The notes beneath the pieces are model-generated. The model was not told where the DNA came from and searched no databases. It was given only the letters and a program-made list of their open reading frames with translations. Made by a program: the position numbers and the translations under genes. From positions 1-64,000 of the forward strand of contig NW_025407850.1 of assembly GCF_003324165.1 (NCBI RefSeq): DNA of 64,000 nucleotides, written 5' to 3'. Below are positions 1 to 10,790 of the stretch, piece by piece (positions within the stretch are counted from its first letter, which is position 1; each line of letters starts with the position of its first letter). The stretch is from Naegleria lovaniensis. Lineage: Eukaryota; Heterolobosea; Eutetramitea; Acrasida; Naegleriidae.

Positions 1-2782
1 TAAATTGCTTCGATCCAGAATTAGAATTTTAAGCTCATTGCACTGCTCAGCCTCCATAAAATAGGCCACGTCTCGTTGCAATATGGTATTAATCGCCTCA
101 AACTTTACCATTTCACGTTGATGAATCGCTTGTTGCTCCTCCGGTGTGAGATCTGCACTTGTTTTGTAAGGCACTTTACATATGAAGGTAAATTCAGAAC
201 CACAGCCCAATCCTTGAGAATCAACCTGGAAAAACGAAAAGATTAATGAAATAAACAAAACAGCTTAAAACACACCTTTAAATTTCCTCCAAGGCCTTGA
301 GCAATCATTTTTGAGATAGAAACGCCCAGACCAGTCCCTTGTTTGGGTTGTGAGGAGTCATGTTTTCCTTTGAATTGTACGAATGGCTGACCGATCTTCA
401 TTAAATTGTCCTTTTCAATTCCTTCATTATTCACAATTTGGTTACTCGCTCAATACAAAGACATCACAATGTGATGTACTTACCAATACCTGTATCTTTT
501 ACACAAACTTCAATTTCTACCAGCCCACCCTCAAGTGCTGCCATTTTCACACTAAGATAAACATAACCAAATTGTGTAAACTTGACTGCATTTGAAAGTA
601 AATTCAGCAACACTTGCTTCATTTTTCCCTTGTCAGTGTATAAAATGGTTGAAAAGTCGAAATTAGGTTTGTAGTCAATAATAAGATCGAGCTTCTTTTT
701 AACACATTCTAATACCACGAGATCCAACACTTCTTCAAAGGGTTCATACGGAGAAAATAATTCATTGTTCAGCTTCATTTGTTGTTCCAATTTCATAATC
801 TCTAAAAAGTCGTTAATTAATGAAAGCATGGACTCACCACTTGTTTTGATGAGATTGATAAACTCTAATTGTTGATTGGTTATGGGAAATTCATCCACAG
901 ATCTCAACAAGAGGTCGCTAAGGTGATGTTGTTCATATTCAAGGTTGAACGTTTTTGAGATAAATTACGTTAAATAAAAATTCAATAATGAACAAACACC
1001 AAATATCAACTCACCTAAAACCTAAAATTGCGTTCAATGGAGTTCTGCAATCATGGGAAACATTTCTCAAGAAATTTTCCTTCTCTAACATGACTCGTTC
1101 TGATATTTTCTGTTGTTCAAGCAATTCTTGCTCGATTTTTCGTCTCCTCTCAACTTCGTCACTTAATTTACAATTGGATTGCAGTAACTCTTGTGTTCTT
1201 TGAAGAATTTTGTGCTCCAAATTTAAATTAGACAAACGAAGTTTCTCTCGCGCTTCCTCTCTGTCCAGATAATACCTCCAAGCTACAATAATGGAACTAC
1301 AAGTGGTGCAAAGAGGTTCCAGGAAAGTTACATCCGACTCATGAAAACCACCAGCCTTATTGGCAAGACCAATCATTCCCACAAGCTCATTATTGAAAAG
1401 CAATGGGACTCCAAGAAACGAGTCCATACGTGGATGTCCTTTAGGAAGGTGATTGGGACTTCTCTGTGTGCGATTATCAATATTATGATACGTTATAGTG
1501 AAGAAGTTTAGGTTATCGTTATAGTGAACAATTTAGTTCAATAGTCTGACTCTATTACACCAATTATTTTCAACTCTACCTTTGGATGATTCTTGGGATC
1601 GTTGGTGACGATTGCTTCGCCAGTCAGTAATACATGTCCAAAAAGTGTGTTCATATTGTTGAATTTAAAATTACATGAAGATACTCGAGCAAATAAATCT
1701 CTTGCTTCGTCCGTCAGTTTAGTCTTGGCAAATGACAGAGCATGTGAATGCAAGAAGGGTTTTCCAAATTCGTCATGTTTGAGCTCACCAATGTAGCCAT
1801 AGCCACACCTTAACAAACACAATACTTCGTTCAATAAGTCAAGAAAGAGTCGTGACGGGTTTTCAATATGAACCGCCGCACTCAACTGGGCATTGTAGAT
1901 GGCTCTCAAAAGAAGATGACTTTGAGAATCGGTGTGTCCACAACCTTCCTCGCAGTGAGCTTTGGGCGTCACTACGGTGGTATCTGCAATATGAGTTGTA
2001 AGAATACAATCCTTTGTCTGGTGAATTACGAGGGAAGAAGTATCGTTGGATGTCGATTGAGGATCGTTGGAACGTGAGCTGCTGCTGACACCACGAAAAT
2101 GATTCGTGAAACCTCTTATGGCAGAAGCTTCATTTATACTTTCGTCGCTTTTAAAATCGAGATCCATGGCTGAGGCGTACCCTGTGGTTGTGCATGTATT
2201 GGATGAAACTCACAGCTCAAAAAAGTAATGGAGATACTTACGATTGTTGTGTATGTTTTCAAGCGTACGTGAAGTGGCATATACACATCCCGGTTGCTGC
2301 AGCAGAGAACTCAAACCGTCCTCGCTTGAGCTTGTACTACCTTGCTGAGTTTCCATGTTTTCGTGGGGTGAGATGCTGTTGTCGAGTGGTTTGATGTGGT
2401 CATCATGTTCTTGTTGCTGTGAAGATAGCTCAGGAGAATGCTCGTCATTATTGTTGGTTATGTTTTCATTAAGGAAAGGGCATTTGCCTAATGAGGAAGG
2501 TTCGTTCAAGTCCAATAAATGATCATCGCCACAACTTGGATGAATCTTTGGATGTTGTGGAGGTGGTAACGAGGTGGAGGATGGTGGTTTGGACACATGT
2601 GAGGCCATAGTGTGATGATGTTGTTGTTGAGCCTCACCCATCTTCATAATTTGATAACCCGAAAACGAGCCACAAAATAACATGGATTGCTCATCACTAC
2701 TCGTCGTCGATGACGTTGTAGATTCATTATCGCCAATATTTTCATCATTGTCTGAACTTGATGATGTTTCCTCTTGATTCAT
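1..2782 (-). CDS. GAF-domain hybrid-type histidine kinase, 3' end beyond window
   Basis: Six exons keep one frame: 2782-2242, 2181-1580, 1463-1015, 917-484, 448-276 and 225 to the left edge (808 codons so far). After a Ser/His-rich N-terminus comes a GAF domain joined across the second intron (motif GHPRMDSFLGVP), then a coiled coil. Next is a HisKA dimerisation domain with the phospho-accepting His at about residue 518 (NVSHDCRTPLN), and a HATPase domain with N box (LLSNAVKF), G1 (DTGIG) and G2 (GTGLG). The last visible residues (LKILILDRSNL) look like the first strand of a receiver-like domain, so a hybrid kinase is likely; that is inference because the window ends. It would autophosphorylate and pass phosphate to an Asp. 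No transmembrane segment is seen, so it is probably cytosolic. The start at 2782 is the first Met of the low-complexity tail; an in-frame ATG at 3049 is possible. Confidence 0.85.
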
Positions 2783-3179
2783 GGTTGTTGTACTTGCAGT
2801 ATAGTAGCGTCCGATTTTATCTTCTTGCTGTTGGTCAGAAAATCTCTCTACAGCATAAACTGTGTGAGGGAAAATTTGAGTTGTACTGGCGTGGTTTTTT
2901 TCGGTTGTTTTCGCGTCATTCCCAAAATACAATTCCCAAAAAATATAAAAACGAACGGCTTTGAAATTCATTCCGATAACACGGCCCTCAAAATTATTAT
3001 CATAATTTGGATTTACATCAAACACAAATTTAATACCATCATTCTTCATTGATTTGTTGTGGGCAGTATCATCTGCTTGCTTCTCACATTTTTTTATTTA
3101 ATATTGAATAGCCGTTCGGAAATTATATTCATTGGACCGAAATTTCAATTATTGAACAATCATATTAATAATAACAAAA
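2783..3179. other. Divergent intergenic region
   Basis: This 397 bp spacer lies between the divergently transcribed histidine kinase and the membrane-protein gene. The minus strand stays open up to an ATG at 3049, so part of it may be kinase N-terminus instead of promoter. The stretch next to the plus-strand gene is AT-rich. I see no other feature. Confidence 0.4.
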
Positions 3180-5295
3180 ATGATGGAATGGAATTGCTGT
3201 GGTATAAAACCACTGGCTCTATTCTTGACGTTTTTCATATTCTTTGGCTCGGGATTAATGCTGTTTGGAGTGTTGTTTGGAGTGTTGGGTCCAGTCTCAA
3301 CAAATCCACCAGAAATTACCACATTCAACGATTTAGCTTTGGTAGGTTGTGTGTTTGTTGTGATATGAACAAAATGAAATTCAACCGTTACCGTTAACAC
3401 GAATTTTCAAAAAATCTACTCCTCATGAAAATACTTTGAATTTGATGATATAATTAATTTTATTATTTATTGTTAAATTATTTCAACGTATAACATGCCT
3501 ATCGTATTCCTACGAAATTATTGAATAACAAAATTGAAATACGTAATAATTTAAGAGATGGCAAGCAATGAACAGACAAATATTCACTTCCTATAAATTC
3601 AACTTGACAGCCACGCTTACTTCCAATGCTCCCGTTCCATCTCCTTCCGTTTCATCATCGTCACTGCCACCCATGCCCTCGCCGTCTGTCTCACCATCAA
3701 CCCCGTCTCACCTTTCTCATTTCGAAGACGATGATCACAATTTTGATACTCATTATTCAAATGGAAAATCTGATAAACACGCACCGGGTGTGGCCCTACC
3801 TCCTTCTTCCTCCTCATCGAGATACATTTCTCACAGTCACTCCTCGTCGTCGGAACATGCCACTCATGGCCATCCGTCGTCCACCACCAAACACTCAACA
3901 ACAACAAGTAGTAGCACTGCCACGCCACCATCAACCGTTTCCACAACATCCACAAATATACCTTCTACACTACTCCAATCCAACACAGTGTTCAACCAAG
4001 CTCCATTCTCTCCCAATACTCAATCAGATGTATTTCATCCAGATAATCCTTTCTTTTTAGAAAAGTACGACTCGTTTAAATTTCAAATTAATTCCCAAAA
4101 TCCTTCCACATTATTTACGGATCCCATTCGAACCAATTTTAGTAAGGCACTAATGTTGAATATCACTTGGTCTTCGGACCCTCAGAAAATGCTCTCAGGA
4201 GGAAACCCAGGTAAAAATAAGGGTGGAGGAAATAGTGGTGGAGGCATTGCCTTACTCTCATTTCTGTCCTCAATCTTTTCCGCAGGTATTTTGAACAATC
4301 ACGAATTGTCACAAACCAAATTTTCCAATGCAACAACCAACACCTTGCAAGTACCTCTTATTTACTTATTTCTCAAAACTGAGTCTCCAATACATCAGAG
4401 CTCATCTGGATGCCGTTATGGATTCCTAGAAAATGGAAAGTGTTATCTCGTTCATCGATTGCGTGAGGTGTGTATTAAGGTAAAAGTGAATGACGCTGGA
4501 ACGAGTGCACAACTTGACGATACGTTGTAAGTAGTATTAATTTATTCAACAACAACACTAGAGTGAATTTTTGCTTGTATTGGACATTTTCACGTATGGT
4601 CAAAAATCAATTTTTACATTTACAATAATGCTGGACCCAACATGAAATAGTGGAGGAATTGGTTGTGGCCCAACTGATGTTCCCTATTTAGCATCCATAG
4701 AATCTAATTATTCCGGCCTCACCTATATTTATTCCGTTATTTATGATAATCAAGATGTAAATAATCACACTGTATTGTTTAGCGACTTGGTCATTACACT
4801 TCGAAGTTCCAAAGATCCCTATGTTTATGCCGAGTACATTACAAATGGTACTTTGAATTTTCAACCTTGGGACAAGTATTATCATGGAAATATTTTAGAA
4901 GGAGATATTGGATTTGTGAGAGGATTTTTCGGTTTTGGGTCGCTGGGACTTGGAGTTCTTATTGTTTTTCCTTCCGTACTATTTTGTTTCATTTTCTGTT
5001 TTTGTAGTGAGAAATTGAGAAGAAAATTCATGGTAGATGACATGAGAGAAGAACACGCATTATTGTTGAATTTGTAAGTTTGTGATGGAGTTGTATGGTA
5101 ATCATTTATTCAACAACATTATTGGATGATTTGTGTGTTTTTTGAAAATTATCAATGTTGGGGTACATGTACTCATTTGGATATATCTACTCATCGTCTC
5201 ATCATCTGGATACTTGTTCGCAAATTAGGACTGTTGAAAAAGAGCAAAAAAAGAATCTGAAAGATTATTTATTTCCCAATACTGAAAGTGACTAA
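3180..5295 (+). CDS. Two-span membrane protein with Ser/Pro-rich segment
   Basis: I do not recognise the family. Exons 3180-3341, 3556-4526, 4651-5073 and 5229-5295 join in frame with donors GTAGGT, GTAAGT and GTAAGT. The N-terminus holds a hydrophobic anchor (about residues 10-36). A long Ser/Pro/His-rich linker follows, then a Cys-containing region with several N-glycosylation sequons that is probably extracytoplasmic. A second membrane span (around VLIVFPSVLFCFIFCF) precedes a charged tail. The last intron is inferred: without it the protein ends after HALLLNL, with it a 22-residue Lys/Glu-rich tail follows. Both ends would face the same side of the membrane. It may be a surface or endosomal protein. 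Confidence 0.6.
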
Positions 5296-5385
5296 CGTCG
5301 TTTCATTGATTTGATATCATATCATGCATACATAGGGTGACTGAATTTTTACTGCTGGCATGAACCACTCATTAACACGTACTGC

Positions 5386-5526
5386 TCATTGCATTTTGGT
5401 TGCCAATTGCAGTAGGATTGTTGCAACATCAGAACCACAGTTGAGCAGAGCTTTGGACAAAAATTGTGCTTATCGTAATCCTTTCAGTTTTGGTCATTGC
5501 ATTTTGGTTGCCAATTGCAGTAGGAT
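5386..5526. repeat. 33-bp perfect direct repeat, 108 bp apart
   Basis: Positions 5386-5418 and 5494-5526 carry the same 33 bases without a mismatch, in the 381 bp spacer between two convergent genes. A weaker inverted pair, TGGACAAAAATTG near 5454 and its imperfect complement near 5532-5549, straddles the second copy, so the unit could fold. The rest of 5296-5676 shows nothing recognisable. The open frame through it (5360-5614) is short and lacks family features. Confidence 0.75.
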
Positions 5527-5676
5527 CCGGCTGCAATTAAATTTTGTCCATTCCACTCCATGCAAGTTGAATACCAATACATTGTGCCATTCTCGTCTCA
5601 ACTTGTACAAATAAAGAAATTTACACTATTGAATCGCAAAATTATCATTTACATTTATAGCCCTGTATGTACAATT

Positions 5677-6621
5677 TTATTTCTCTTCAGCAGTATTCAA
5701 TGTGAAGGCCACTTTCAAAATCACCATCGATAGATTATCCACTACCGAAGGTTCAGCAAAGTCCTTCTTGTGCATGATAAACGAGAGTGAAAGCTTTTGC
5801 TGTGGTTCCACATCACCACAATTTACATAAGACAAGTCAGTTGTCATTGCATTGACTTCTTCAACATTGGCAGAAGGTGATGTTGTGGTCGTCGTTGCTC
5901 CTTGCACAGCAGGCCATCTTCCAATTCCCAATTCATAAAATCTTCTCTTCAATGTACTCAATGAAACTTTCAGCTTTTTTGCTGCAACCGTTTGAGGCAA
6001 ATTCATGCACCTCACCAATTCAGAGGTTGCAATAATAATCTTATTCTTCTTGGTTTTTCTCTTCTTTTTTACAATTCCAGAATTCTGAGCCGTGCTCGTC
6101 GTCGTTGTGGCATGACCTGTATGAGAACCAGAGGAAATACTCGATTTTCGACTCGTTCGTTTACCCTTTCCATTATTCTGTTCCTTCGTTACGTGTGGAC
6201 TAGGAGCTGAATGAGAGGCAGAAGAAGCTGAATTAGAAATGGAACAATTCGATTCTTCATAATGTTGGTGTGGTTGGCTATGAGAATGAGTGTCTAAAGT
6301 TGGAGAATTCGAAGGATGATGAGATGCATACATGTATGGTTCATATCGAGGAGACGAACAAGTATAACCAGCAGCAGCAGCACTAATGGTTGGTATTGGA
6401 TGAGCATGATGATGATGATTATTATTGTAATAGAAAGGATGATGAGGAGGAGAAAAGAAACCAGAAGAATGAATGGAAGGTAACATGGATGCTTTGGAAT
6501 TCTCGTATTGATGATGAGGATGACTTGGAGGTGTTTGTATCAAAGTCTTGGAAGATGGACTAGTAGCAACAGCAGCAGCAGCAGTGGTTGCCGTTCGTAT
6601 TTGAGAGTGATGGGATGGCAT
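5677..6621 (-). CDS. RWP-RK domain transcription factor, intronless
   Basis: The 314-residue protein has an RWP-RK DNA-binding domain at about residues 190-245: a basic run (KKKRKTKKNK), then NLPQTVAAKKLKVSLSTLKR and GIGRWPA. This follows the family pattern of a helix, the AA-x-x-L helix and the RWP signature. The second half of the signature is weak, because the family's R/K after RWP is replaced by AVQG. The N-terminus is rich in His, Ser, Pro and Ala, as in activation or scaffold regions. RWP-RK factors are known from green plants, where they control nitrogen response and gametes, and from amoebae. The role here is unknown. A second RWP-RK gene lies 2 kb upstream in the same orientation. 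Confidence 0.88.
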   Translation of the reverse strand: MPSHHSQIRTATTAAAAVATSPSSKTLIQTPPSHPHHQYENSKASMLPSIHSSGFFSPPHHPFYYNNNHHHHAHPIPTISAAAAGYTCSSPRYEPYMYASHHPSNSPTLDTHSHSQPHQHYEESNCSISNSASSASHSAPSPHVTKEQNNGKGKRTSRKSSISSGSHTGHATTTTSTAQNSGIVKKKRKTKKNKIIIATSELVRCMNLPQTVAAKKLKVSLSTLKRRFYELGIGRWPAVQGATTTTTSPSANVEEVNAMTTDLSYVNCGDVEPQQKLSLSFIMHKKDFAEPSVVDNLSMVILKVAFTLNTAEEK

Positions 6622-8573
6622 GATCTCTAGAGAATATCAAATGTACAAAAAAGGGAAAACGATCTTTGGCAGAAACACTCAATGAAACAAAAGTAATGAA
6701 CAAAGAGGACTTTCTCAAATCTCAGTATGGTTGGAAGGTCAAGACTCGAGAGAGTGTTTTTATCGTGGGGTTGTGTGTCTGATTGGAGAGGACTAGAGGT
6801 TTGGTTTGTTTTTTTTAAATATATTGTCTTCTCATCTCGTCATGTCGGAAACTCTTTTATTCCTTGCTGATTCGAGGAAGGCACCACCACCACGAAATGA
6901 AAGAGACACGAGTTGGGTATTCATGGTCGCGCGTATCTCACATTATGCTCGAGGATTTCGCATCTAATTGACTTGTATGGACAAAGAGGCGACCTGACTA
7001 ATTGAAATTTGTCCATTTTTTGGATTCGAAAATGAAAACGTTTGATGGAAATGCATCTGATGAAATCCTGAGAGAGATTCTTCTTCTTGGTTACACAGTT
7101 GTAACGTCCATGGTGCTATCTAGTCAGATTTCCATGAAGATACTTGTATGTCCCATTCATTTGCAAAAACAGATCGGATCTCTAAAGATCACTCTCTTTT
7201 TTGATACTATCAACGATGAAACGGTTCTCTTTCTCATCCTGAACGTTCAATAGAGGTAAGGCTAGAGTCTGCTGCCCTTCTTCTCTCACATGGCATGCAT
7301 TCAAAGTGAACTTTTCTATCGATAACGTTTTTCCGACATGTCGCAAATGGAAAGTGAGTACTCGCCGAGATTTTTACCATGTCCAGACCATCTCCGTTCC
7401 TTTTGAATAGATTCTATTTGGATACAGTGTATACGTTGAATTGTATAAAATCGTAGTTATCACTCATGAGACAAGTATTGAGGGGAGGTAGTGTTTAAAG
7501 ACGCTTACGATGAATGCAAAGAGCATGATGATGACAGAAATGCATCCAATGACTAAGAGGCAGTGAAATGATATTTGTGCACTGACAAGGAGAGACATGA
7601 CCAAGTATATGAGAGAGAGAACGTAAAGTTCAGATCTCTGGTTCTGTGGTTCTGGAAGATGCAACAAACGAATAGAGTGTTTCGTAACGCCTCAAGAATG
7701 ATCGGTTGAGTTGTTTGGCATTTGACGTTTCGCATCTCAGTTTCTGAAAAATTTGTTGTGATACAACCACTACCCATCACCATTGTCCAATAATACCAGT
7801 TTGGTATTGTCACGATATCTTTCGAACACATGATTCACACACAAGAACATCCCAAGTTATCCAAAACAAATGAATTCTTAATGAGGCAAGAGATATCATC
7901 CTGTTGTCCAGAACAGATGCAAATGCCATTACGCTTTTTTTCAAAGTCTTTCCGACTCATGAGTAGTACCTATTGTACAAACAAAGATCTTGGAAACGAT
8001 AGCTCTATACATTGCATCTTTCCGAAGCTTGCGTAACACAATCGTAGCGGAATGACAGTCAAATAATCCTCACGCCCTCACTGCCTCATCAACTCTAATA
8101 ACTGTAATTGAAGAGTGTACACTCTCACAAGCATTGTTCAAACATGATCGTCGATTAAGGGAGTGTGACATGAAATGTTTCAGAAACAGAACATACAAGG
8201 TGAAATATAAAATATATAAAAATATATATATAAATGCATTGAATACAATTTGGGTTCAAATAAACGTTGTGCTAAGGTTTCTCCTCCATGTTCACAACCC
8301 AACGACGCTTTGTACAATGAATTGAATGACTCTCACCATACATGAAATTTGGTAACAACACTACTTTCTTACCAAATTCATCTTGTGTCATTCCAAACCA
8401 TTGATCATTGGTCGAAAAAGAATTCACGTAGGGTAATTTGAACAACACCAACAACCTCTTGGATGCTGTTCATACCTCTAGTGCAGCCCTACCAAAATCT
8501 TTCTTGTGAATATTCACACGATTTCGATACATTTAAGAAAAATACATGAGGAGGAAAACCTTAGAGAGAGATC
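6622..8573. other. 2 kb gap with only weak open frames
   Basis: No recognisable gene was found. The part next to 6621 is probably the promoter of the intronless RWP-RK gene. Weak candidates are a 73-codon plus-strand frame from the ATG at 7032 to 7253, and a minus-strand stretch at about 7500-7660 that would encode two hydrophobic segments followed by GTAAGC. Around 8205-8240 there is a simple A/T tract. Nothing here matched a family I know. Confidence 0.4.
8272..8532 (-). other. Small open frame interrupted by one in-frame TGA
   Basis: From an ATG at 8532 the minus strand reads MYRNRVNIHKKDFGRAALEV, then TGA, then about 65 more residues in the same frame (including SFSTNDQWFGMTQDEFGKK) to a TAG at 8272. 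The composition on both sides of the TGA is protein-like. It could be a decayed small gene, an exon pair with a splice I cannot place, or chance. I do not recognise the product. It lies just beyond the 3' end of the second RWP-RK gene. Confidence 0.22.
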
Positions 8574-10289
8574 TTAATAATGGTGTTGATGAGGATCTAC
8601 AAGACCACCACTACCAGCACCACTGACCGCACAAGATCTCACACCCATTGCGGTCATGGATTGCGTCATGGAGTGGTGGCCCGAGTACGGTGGATGATTG
8701 TCTCCTTCGACGGTCATGTTCAATGCAGCTGCTACGGAACGAGTTTGTCCTTGAGAACTGAGAACAACCTCATCAGTTTCCATTCGATGAGATTTCTTCT
8801 GTTCTTCTCTCTTCTTGTTTTTTCTTGCTTGTTTCTGAGTCTGCTTTTTGCCATGTTGTTTAGCAGTCAACAATGGAGAGAGGCCTCCTCCAAGATGTGG
8901 CTGTACCTCAATCTTTGCCATTCGACTGTTACCCTCACTTCCAGAAGAAGCACCATCAAGACCTCCTCCACTACTGCCACTACTGGTTGGTGTGCTCACA
9001 GCAGTGGTCGTAATCAAGCTGGTGGTAGGCATAATCTTTCCACATCCATCATCAACAACAAATGAGCAAAAGTGAAATTGTGTAGGAGGTGGTTGTTGAG
9101 AATGGTGGTCAGGATTCAACATTGGATTGGAATGGCTGAGAGGCTTACTTGCGTCACGAAAAGCATGTCTCAAATACATTAGGGTCTTTTCATCCAATTC
9201 CTTGTCATCCTCAGGTTCGGTTTCGTTCATGAGAAAATAAATGGATCTCTTTCTCTCATTGAGAGAAATGCATTGGTAAGGCCATCTAAATTGAGGAAAA
9301 AGTTGTTCGATAATGAGGCAGTATGTATGGTCGAAGAATATGAAGTGTGTTGATTCAATACCGTAGAACAAGATTCGTGTTGAGTAAGTGTTTGTTTGAG
9401 GATTCACAATGTGCATGTTTTCGGGTATTAGAACGGAGGAGGAGTCAGGTAGGAGTTTAGGAACGACGAGCAAGGATAGGAGAAAAATTTTCATCAAGGC
9501 GCAACAGCATCACAATAGGATGGGTATAAAGGTGCATGTTGAGAGACACCATTCAAGTGTGAAATATCCATCAAATGTCGTATAATTGATGTTGAACGAT
9601 TCATTCGTTTCATTTTCAATGATGATGAACAATCATTGATTCAATTATTGAGCATGATTTTCTTTCAAATGACGAGGAGGAGTACTTACCTGCCAATGTG
9701 TAAATCATAAAATCTTCTCTTGAGAGTGCCTTCAAGATGGGTAGTTTAACAATGTTTTGTTCGTCAATGAATGTAAAAAGAAACAATGACCATAGAAGTG
9801 CATACAGTTCACAACAACATTGATAGTTCACCAACCAACGACGACAAGTGAAAAAGCCATTAGTATGCATGCACAGTTCACAATCGATTTCAATTCGATC
9901 ACACCACGTTATTGCTTTCAACGCGTGAACACACACCAAGTACTTACTGATGCTCACACCAAGCAATCTTGCTGCAAGTGTTTGGGGACAATAGAAATAT
10001 TTGGTCTGTGTGTTATTATGATTGATCAATGCACAGCGTCAAAGTGGTTTTGTTGTTGTGTGGCATGAGTCAGGTTGTGAATATATTTAACCATGTTTCC
10101 AAAAACGGATTAAAAAAATTGAAAATATTAAATCATGATTATTTCAACAATAAAGTGAATCACGGTGATGACAAATTCAGATAGATCAATATTTAAATAT
10201 ACATCACTCAATGAAAGACGTACCATCATCTCCCGAGTAATCTCAATACGAGTATTGGTCTTTTTCTTTTTTGATGATTCCTTTGGCAT
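8574..10289 (-). CDS. RWP-RK domain transcription factor, domain split over four exons
   Basis: Four short exons rebuild an RWP-RK domain: 10289-10224, 10005-9948, 9729-9690 and 9285-8574 (876 nt, 291 residues, all phases consistent). The parts read KKKKTNTRIEITREMM, then TKYFYCPQTLAARLLGVSIS, then STLKRRFYDLHIGR, then WPYQCISLNERKRSIYFL. Together they give the full pattern of basic lead, AA-x-x-L helix, and RWPY with a following basic helix. This copy is closer to the family consensus than its intronless neighbour. The C-terminal 200 residues are Ser/Gly/His-rich with a Lys/Gln-rich basic stretch, possibly a nuclear signal. No single long frame covers the domain, so a simple frame scan misses it. 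The start at 10289 is the Met nearest the basic lead; 10325 (also ATG) is an alternative. Confidence 0.85.
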
Positions 10290-10790
10290 AATCACAAACA
10301 ATAATCGATATGTATCCACACACACACTAAAAACTGTTATTCTTGAAATAATCCTTCTTCTTCCAGTTGCTGATTAATAATCCAACAACAACAAGAGCCA
10401 GACAATTTTTTTACTCTTTCCAAACCAACAAGAATGGAGCGGTATCGGCCCCGACGATGAGAATGATCCGTGGCGAACAACGAGCAAATAATTGAGGCAT
10501 CGTGTTGAATTTGGATGAGTTGGAAACTCTGGGTCAGATATTCCAGATGGCATTCGTTTGAATTTGTGAGCATTTCCAAAAGTGATTCAGCTCTGAGATA
10601 ATCATGCAATTTAAGAAGAAACAGAAATGTGTGGATTCAGGACGGAATGGTAATTCCAGTGAGCAGCAATAAAAGAATATGAGCAAGTTGTTGATGATTA
10701 ATGATGGCTTGATCTCATTCCTTTCGCACACATCTCACACAACGTTGAATTAATACTGATCAGTTGAATATTGTTAAGAGAGAAAGAATA
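10290..10790. other. Spacer with an unexplained minus-strand open frame
   Basis: This 500 bp region lies upstream of the split RWP-RK gene and downstream of the helical-protein gene. A minus-strand frame from about 10620 to a TAA at 10337 reads like protein (for example LHDYLRAESLLEMLTNSNEC) but has no clear start or acceptor. Its first ATG would give only about 78 residues. It may be a small gene, an untranslated exon or chance. I recognise no family. Confidence 0.3.

Noticed and set aside
8205-8240. A/T-alternating tract considered as an origin or element edge
   Set aside because: Short simple sequence with no partner repeat or flanking gene of a mobile element.
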